Positions 58,771 through 64,000 of a stretch of 64,000 nt of DNA are shown one piece after another. The translations under genes were made by a program, and so were the position numbers. Under the pieces are notes generated by a model. The model saw only the letters and a list, made by a program, of their open reading frames with translations. It did not search any database and had not been told where the DNA came from. Origin of the DNA: Atherix ibis. Taxonomy: Eukaryota > Arthropoda > Insecta > Diptera > Athericidae. The stretch is taken from NCBI GenBank assembly GCA_958298945.1, contig OY282607.1:91953270-92017269 (forward strand), given 5' to 3'. Each line of letters starts with the position of its first letter. The first letter of the stretch is position 1.

Positions 58771-61296
58771 AAGCACTCGAAATAGATGATAATTGTAGAC
58801 ACACACCATAAATGATTCAAGACATCAACCAAAAGCTATTCTGAGTATAGTAGAATTACCGAATTCACACGACGAGCAGCAATAAATACTTGACGACAGA
58901 TCATGTCGTGAAGTGACATGAGAAAATTGTTCTAAAAATTTCTGGTTTTTTTTTAAAGTTAATATACGAAAAAAAATATTAAATAATTTTTATTTTTACA
59001 TTTAAATTTATACTTTTATATTTAAATTTATTTTGAATTATTTCAATAAAAAATTTTAATATATCGCTATTATTTTCCAATCTGTTTTTTAGTAAAAGTA
59101 TTTTGTTCATATTTTAAGAGTTTTAAGTCTTCATGGAATTTTTATAATAAATTATCTCTTTGTAAATTGCAAATTAACCCCAAAAAATACGAGTAAGGAA
59201 AAAATAATGAACTCGTATTACAAGAGATCAGTGATAAGCACTTAGAATTGATACAATCCAATCGAAATTTAATTAAATTCTTTTAGAAGCCCATAACATT
59301 TTACACTTTGTTCCAATTTATTGTACTATGCAAATTTAAGATTTTTTAATTTTTTTTTATAGTTACAAACGTTTGAATTAAATTAATGAAAAAAATATAC
59401 AAATAACCTGAAACGCAATTACGATTAAATAAAATAATAAAATGTAAATTATATTTTTTTGTTATTTATTTATCTTACAACTGTTATACAAATACTGTTG
59501 CCTACACAATATTTTTTGCTTCTTAAATTTAATTTGATCTTTTAACATTTACAAATCGAAAAAAAATTCATAAATGGAACGATGGCGAAATATGATTTTA
59601 AAATAAATATATCTATATTAGAAATGTGGGTTGCTAAAAAATTGTTTACCATAGAATAAAGGCAATTAAGATCAATATTTAAATTATTATAGTTATCACT
59701 TAACATGTTAACCTTATCCTCAAAAAAGTGTGACCATACATAATTGTGATACAACAACAACAAAAATTGATATTAGAAACTGACCACCTACATTTTCAAT
59801 CGTAATAAAATTTGTTAAAATTTAAAAAAAATATTTGTTATACTGTTGTCATGGTTTTATTTGTTTGGATAAATTGTTCACACTTTTTATTATTCGAAAA
59901 TGAAAATTCTTCAAACTATACACACTCAAGTGTAAAAAGCATTTACAGGTACTAATCACTTTAGTACTGCAATAATAGTGCACATGAAGAAAAGTTGACT
60001 GCAGTATGCATTCGAAGAAAATTTTGTGTTGCACTTTCTTTTTATTCAATTTTTTTTTAACATGCAATCAATATATGTATGAATAGATGTTTATAAAATT
60101 TTACTGTTAAATATTATGAATTTTCATTAAAATCCTTAAAGAATTATGGATTTTCTATAAAAACACCGGTATGGCAATGTCTCAGAAAATTGACTAGTCC
60201 CCCTCCTTGTCCGTTATGCATGCGTGAAGACTATGAACTGTTTAGCATTAACACAATAAAATGTGCAACATTTTCAAGCATGCAACAAATTTTTTTGTGG
60301 TTGAAAGAAATTTCTTATGTTCTACTTTGAATCAACTTTAATTAAATCAATATTAAATAAAATGCGACCACACTATGAACAAAGACCTAAATTCACCTTT
60401 CATTACACCTTGAATTCGTATTATACAATTGGTTTTAAACTCAGAATTAAGACAATTTTCGTTTTGGATTAAAACCCAATCCATTTACAATGCATTCGTA
60501 ACCGTATTGTTCATCTATTCAATTAACCAATTCTATATGTGATATTGTCATATTTTGCAGGTGAGTTTTGTTTGAAAGTTGCATTCATCACTTAGTCAGT
60601 CTATTGTTTCCAATTATAGTAAGTCCATATTTACACAGTAGCCGTATTTTATCTTCAAGGAAATTTAATTACAAAAAAAAAATTGAAATATTTAAATTTA
60701 AAACTGCGCGTGACAAAAATATGCGCATTTGTCTGAATCATAATTTACGAGTATTCTACGTGGCTTACCTTTCATTTCGTATCTGCATGGTTGTTTGGTC
60801 AGACATAAACCATACAAAGTGCATATTAAATTTTGAGTATCTTTGTTTATTCGAAAGTGCATGTTCATATTTGCTTTTGTTCAATTGGCAGCTGCTTGAT
60901 TCGCAATTAAAAACTTTTTATTCTAATTGATTTCTAATTTTAAACAATTTATCAAAAGATATTTTCTCTTTGAAAAAGAAAATATTTAATTTTTGTTATG
61001 CCAATAAACTACTTTTATTTAAAAAAGAAGTAATATTAAAGATTTTATGGTAGAAATATAAGAAATTGAAGCCTTTTCTTACCTTTGAATATAATTTAGA
61101 AAATTACATTTTAAAAGATTGATTATAGAAAACACTCAACTACTCACAATCACTGAAATATTGCTAACATTTTTAAAACTAATACCAATATTTTAAAGTT
61201 ATAAAAAAAAATATTATTTTCTTTTAATTTTTAAAATTGCATCAAAAATTCCATTCGATTATGAAAATTATAAATTAAAAAAGAAAATATTCAAAA
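58771..61296. other. 2.5-kb AT-rich spacer
   Basis: TACGAGTA lies at 59,188 and 60,746. A 120-codon frame (60,568-60,930) is rich in Phe, Leu and Ser as expected from AT-rich DNA and shows no motif. Not called. Confidence 0.5.
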
Positions 61297-62113
61297 GGTT
61301 ATTCAATTTGGGCTACGGAAAATAAAATTAAATAAAATATATTTAAAATTCAGATTTCGATGAAATTTTTATTTCGTTACATTTATTGGATCTTGCTATT
61401 ATTTGTGGAATTTAACATATTTTTCTTAAGAATTTTTGCAGAATTCGAACATTTTGAGGTTATTTTTAATGACTATTTCGAATATTTCAAGCTGTAATTC
61501 GTCCTTTATATAACGGATGTTCGTTTTTAAATGCTATATAATTGGACGAGTTGGTCGTTGGTCTTTTACGTAGTCCTGCAGGGAAAAGAAAATTTCCAAC
61601 GCCATCAAATCTCATCAAATCTCGAAATTATGCATCCTAAGAACTTTTCGCTCAATAAAGTAAAAAAATTTACCTGCAGTACCGTCTTATTAAAACCACA
61701 CATAACCAAGATTAAAATCTTCTAGTTTAGACAACAAAAAAATCAATTATCATAACTCTACACTACTAAGAATTGACGACTAGAGTCTCTTCTTTATAAT
61801 TTTCAAATAAAAATGGATCAATAACACATTCAAACCAAAATTCACAGCAGAGAATCACTTTTTATGTATACAATTGATTTTTTACAGAAAATTGTGGGTT
61901 TTTGGAGCTCAATATAGTGCAATTTTACCTGTTGATAAACCCATCGAGTGAGAAATGAGCCTCATCACTGAAGAAATTTTTGTCTTTGAAAGCGCGAAAC
62001 ATGAATACGGTAAAATCACCATTTTTGCAGAGATTTTATAATTTTAGAACTGGTTAAACAATCTATAATAGTGACAACTGTCAAATGACACTAACCACGA
62101 AATGGATAACCCT
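61297..62113 (-). mobile_element. Family A copy, both ends present
   Basis: 817 bp. The left end is GGTTATTCAATTTGGGCTAC; the right end is CACGAAATGGATAACCCT. GACAACTGTCAAATGACA stands for the palindrome. The minus-strand block FFSDEAHFSLDGFIN (61,945-61,985) keeps the first catalytic Asp. Stops elsewhere. Confidence 0.82.
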
Positions 62114-62240
62114 ATAACTAATTTATAGGGCAGTTTTGCTCAATGGCGTATCCACCGAACAAGAAATGAGCCTCACCCCTGAAGGAAATTTTGTACCTTA
62201 AAAAACGAAACATAGCTTCGGCAGAATTACCAGTGGTTAA

Positions 62241-62588
62241 GAACCCATATGTCGAGCATTGTGATTAAACCTAGCCGTTTCAAATGATTCGGTTTGCATC
62301 AACTAATGCCTTTATCAGCTTCAACTGGCCTTCCATAACGTGGTGCATCTTCGAGATCAAAATTGCCGGATCGAAATTTTTACAAACCAGTTTTGGCACT
62401 GGTGCTCACTTAACACATCTTCTCCATACACATCATATAATTTTTTTCTTGCTTGAACAGCATTTTTTCTTTTTTTCTTGCTTGAACAGCATTCGATAAA
62501 TTTAATCTCTCAGCGATCTTACGAGTGGTCATTAGCCGCAAAATTAATGCCTTCATTAGTAAACGAAATTACTTTCCGATTAACCCAA
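62241..62588 (-). mobile_element. Mariner C2, 5' part, rearranged
   Basis: Ends at TTACTTTCCGATTAACCCAA followed by TA (62,589). Read on the minus strand it has the same shortened leader and second helix-turn-helix as C1 (TTRKIAERLNLSN), then an N-terminal block that C1 lacks (VKFRSGNFDLEDAPRYGRPV-like text in two frames), and then returns to the C1 order (ATTTGAAACGGCTAGGTTTA). The stretch CTTGCTTGAACAGCATT is repeated at 62,449 and 62,477. The 3' end of the element is missing. Confidence 0.75.
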
Positions 62589-62618
62589 TACAAAAATGGT
62601 GATTCTACAAGAAAAGTA

Positions 62619-62767
62619 GCTGTCAAAAATTAACTGAACATTTATTCAAACACGTGCAAGCATAAGTGAGAGCCATGAGTACCAACATAACGCCACAAAA
62701 AATTGAAAATCGAATATACATAACCCGCGGAAATTCAAAATTCGTGATACTTTTTGAACAGACCTCT
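62619..62767 (-). mobile_element. Family B mariner copy B7, 5' tip only
   Basis: 149 bp on the minus strand, from the terminus (ACTTTTTGAACAGACCTCT) to TTTTTGACAGCT in the leader. The leader variant with ATGCTTGCACGTGTTTGAAT is the one seen in B1. Confidence 0.85.
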
Positions 62768-62912
62768 TATATGTTTGACAGCTGTCAAATGACAGGTTCG
62801 TACTTTCTGAATCACAAAATAGCTAAACTCTTTATTTGTAATCACTTCAATTCCAATTGTTTTTATTTTAAATTTTTTTTTATATTTTCATTTAAATCGA
62901 ATTTTTGTTTAG

Positions 62913-63122
62913 TTCCCAAACTGGTCACCAGGTGGCAAACTCGGAGATGAAGAGAGGCCAGACGTCAAACCTGGATTTCCAGATAAACACCTTTATCACA
63001 AGACGCTGGAGTCACATCCTTCGGCATACATAATCCGAAAACCAATCCGAAGTTTTGAACAAGACTTCCTGTTTAAAAAACTACAATCTCGTATCTGTCA
63101 AAATTGCAGAGTTCCCATATAA
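62913..63122 (+). other. Candidate exon or coding relic, unknown product
   Basis: A pyrimidine-rich tract and TTTTTGTTTAG end at 62,912, as a splice acceptor would. From 62,913 a frame of 69 codons is open to a TAA at 63,120, in sequence much GC-richer than its surroundings. It begins FPNWSPGGKLGDEERPDVKP and includes DKHLYHKTLESHPSAYIIRK. AATAAA occurs at 63,361, so a terminal exon with a 3' UTR is conceivable. A second frame is also open for nearly 40 codons, which weakens the case. I do not recognise the protein; it could equally be a relic of a retrotransposon or other gene. Confidence 0.3.
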
Positions 63123-64000
63123 TTTTACATATCATCACGGGCTGTCGCTTTGCCAGTGATTTTTTCTGTAGCAGAATTCCTCCTATGTCAGTGGTGCTTG
63201 AACCTTCCAAGGTATCCTTTTAAACTTCTTAAACCTTCTAAGGCTTACTAAATATATTCACTAAATTGAATGGACTTCGAAGTTTTGGTGTTGAAGCAGT
63301 GATGCCCGGTATATATTCAAAGGATGGAGGGGTGGGTGGGGGGGAGTTGTACCTGTAAAAAATAAACAGTAGTTTTATTTATATTAATTATTAATTGGAC
63401 ATGAATTTAAAAAATATTTTATATTCGATTTCAAAAAATTCTTGACTAGAAGAATTATATTTCAAAAAGTGCTCAGTTATCAGGCAAATCGAATTTCTTA
63501 GTTTTTTTTTTTTTTTTAAAAAAAGATTAAAGCTTTCAAAATATAGAAAAATTAAAAATATCGAATTATCATGAATCAATAAGGAATTTCTTGGTAAATA
63601 ATATAAATTTAAAATTTCCTTCTTTTTATTTCAACAAAAAAAAATAGTTTAAAAAAAAATAATATAATAATAAAATTTTGAAGAATTTTATTTGCAAGTG
63701 ATAAGAAGCTTTGCATTTTAAATACGATGAAAATAATTTGATTACAAGTTTATCGTTCAGTAAATGTTTAAATAAAGAAATTTAAACAGTTTTTATATTG
63801 AATTGCGTATTTTGGTCAATATTGGGCTAGACGACACCACTTTGTGACAGGCGGTAAAATGTAGGTGCACATTCAGCGATTATTAAATTCTTTCGTCAAA
63901 AATAAATTCGCATGAAATTTTTTTTGTGTATTTGACGTTACACCACACATTATACATAATAAGCTATACTATCAGTTTGAGATAAGTTCTTTTTCATTTT
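63123..64000. other. AT-rich spacer with a G-rich block
   Basis: GGATGGAGGGGTGGGTGGGG lies within 63,322-63,344 and could fold as a G-quadruplex. No gene was recognised. Confidence 0.5.

Larger units (their letters stand above)
62114..62830 (-). mobile_element. Second adjacent family A piece, interrupted by C2 and B7
   Basis: Begins directly after the previous copy (TTTATAGGGCAGTTTTGCTC), keeps AAATGAGCCTCACCCCTGAA and the leader words up to about 62,240, reappears as ACAAAAATGGTGATTCTAC between the two mariner pieces, and ends after the perfect palindrome TTTGACAGCTGTCAAA (62,774-62,789) and AATCACAAAATAGC. Confidence 0.7.

Noticed and set aside
60568..60930. 120-codon plus-strand open frame
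   Set aside because: Composition is that of random AT-rich sequence; no domain and no transposon context.
1..64000. tRNA, rRNA, snRNA genes, bacterial operons, viral genes
   Set aside because: Looked for and not seen; no cloverleaf-type internal promoter words, no ribosomal sequence and no recognisable viral domain.

Overview
The window looks like nuclear, non-coding DNA of an insect, most probably a true fly (Diptera). It is very AT-rich (about 70% by eye), full of homopolymer A/T runs, and I see no bacterial gene organisation, rRNA, tRNA or CRISPR. Almost everything recognisable is transposon of the IS630-Tc1-mariner superfamily. The only undamaged gene is a 350-codon mariner transposase on the minus strand at 35,856-36,908.

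The dominant component is one family, called family A here: 19 copies or pieces, about 12 kb in total. These are short (0.5-1.1 kb) deletion derivatives of a DD41D (rosa-like) element. Their ends read AGGGTTATCCAATTTGTGCT and they carry only the C-terminal half of a transposase. They lie in both orientations, at 1,131; 3,200; 8,700; 13,784; 15,741; 19,631; 22,807; 25,240; 28,671; 34,026; 37,490; 42,689; 42,936; 47,408; 51,117; 56,388; 58,100; 61,297 and 62,114. Nine of the twelve mariner insertions sit inside or at the edge of a family A copy, so the region is a nested graveyard.

Other elements: a mellifera-like mariner (1-1,130); seven copies of a mariner with ends CGAGGTCTGTTCAAAAAGTA (family B: 5,923; 20,170; 23,485; 38,977; 47,863; 52,899; 62,619); two copies of a mariner with ends TTGGGTTGTTCGGAAAGTAA (family C: 38,005; 62,241); a Mos1-like mariner (43,101); the intact mariner E (35,790-37,083); a second, longer DD41D element of another family (27,356); a Tc1-like element (31,101-32,855) interrupted by a 576-bp insert of unknown class; and a pogo/Tigger-like fossil (51,716-53,762) interrupted by a family B mariner.

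The stretches between elements are low-complexity AT-rich DNA. Two hold possible non-transposon coding material: a decayed reading frame at 10,748-11,600, and a GC-richer open segment behind a splice-acceptor-like sequence at 62,913-63,122. Neither could be assigned to a known gene.

The most interesting signal outside the named features is the octamer TACGAGTA/TACTCGTA. I count 18 copies where base composition predicts about two. One sits inside a duplicated family A segment whose sister copy shows the same site without it, exactly as an excision scar would look. Other notable points are shared inactivating lesions that define separate mariner B sublineages, a 350-bp triplication inside one mariner, filler DNA copied from a neighbouring element, and a 35-bp-arm hairpin at 49,578-49,655.
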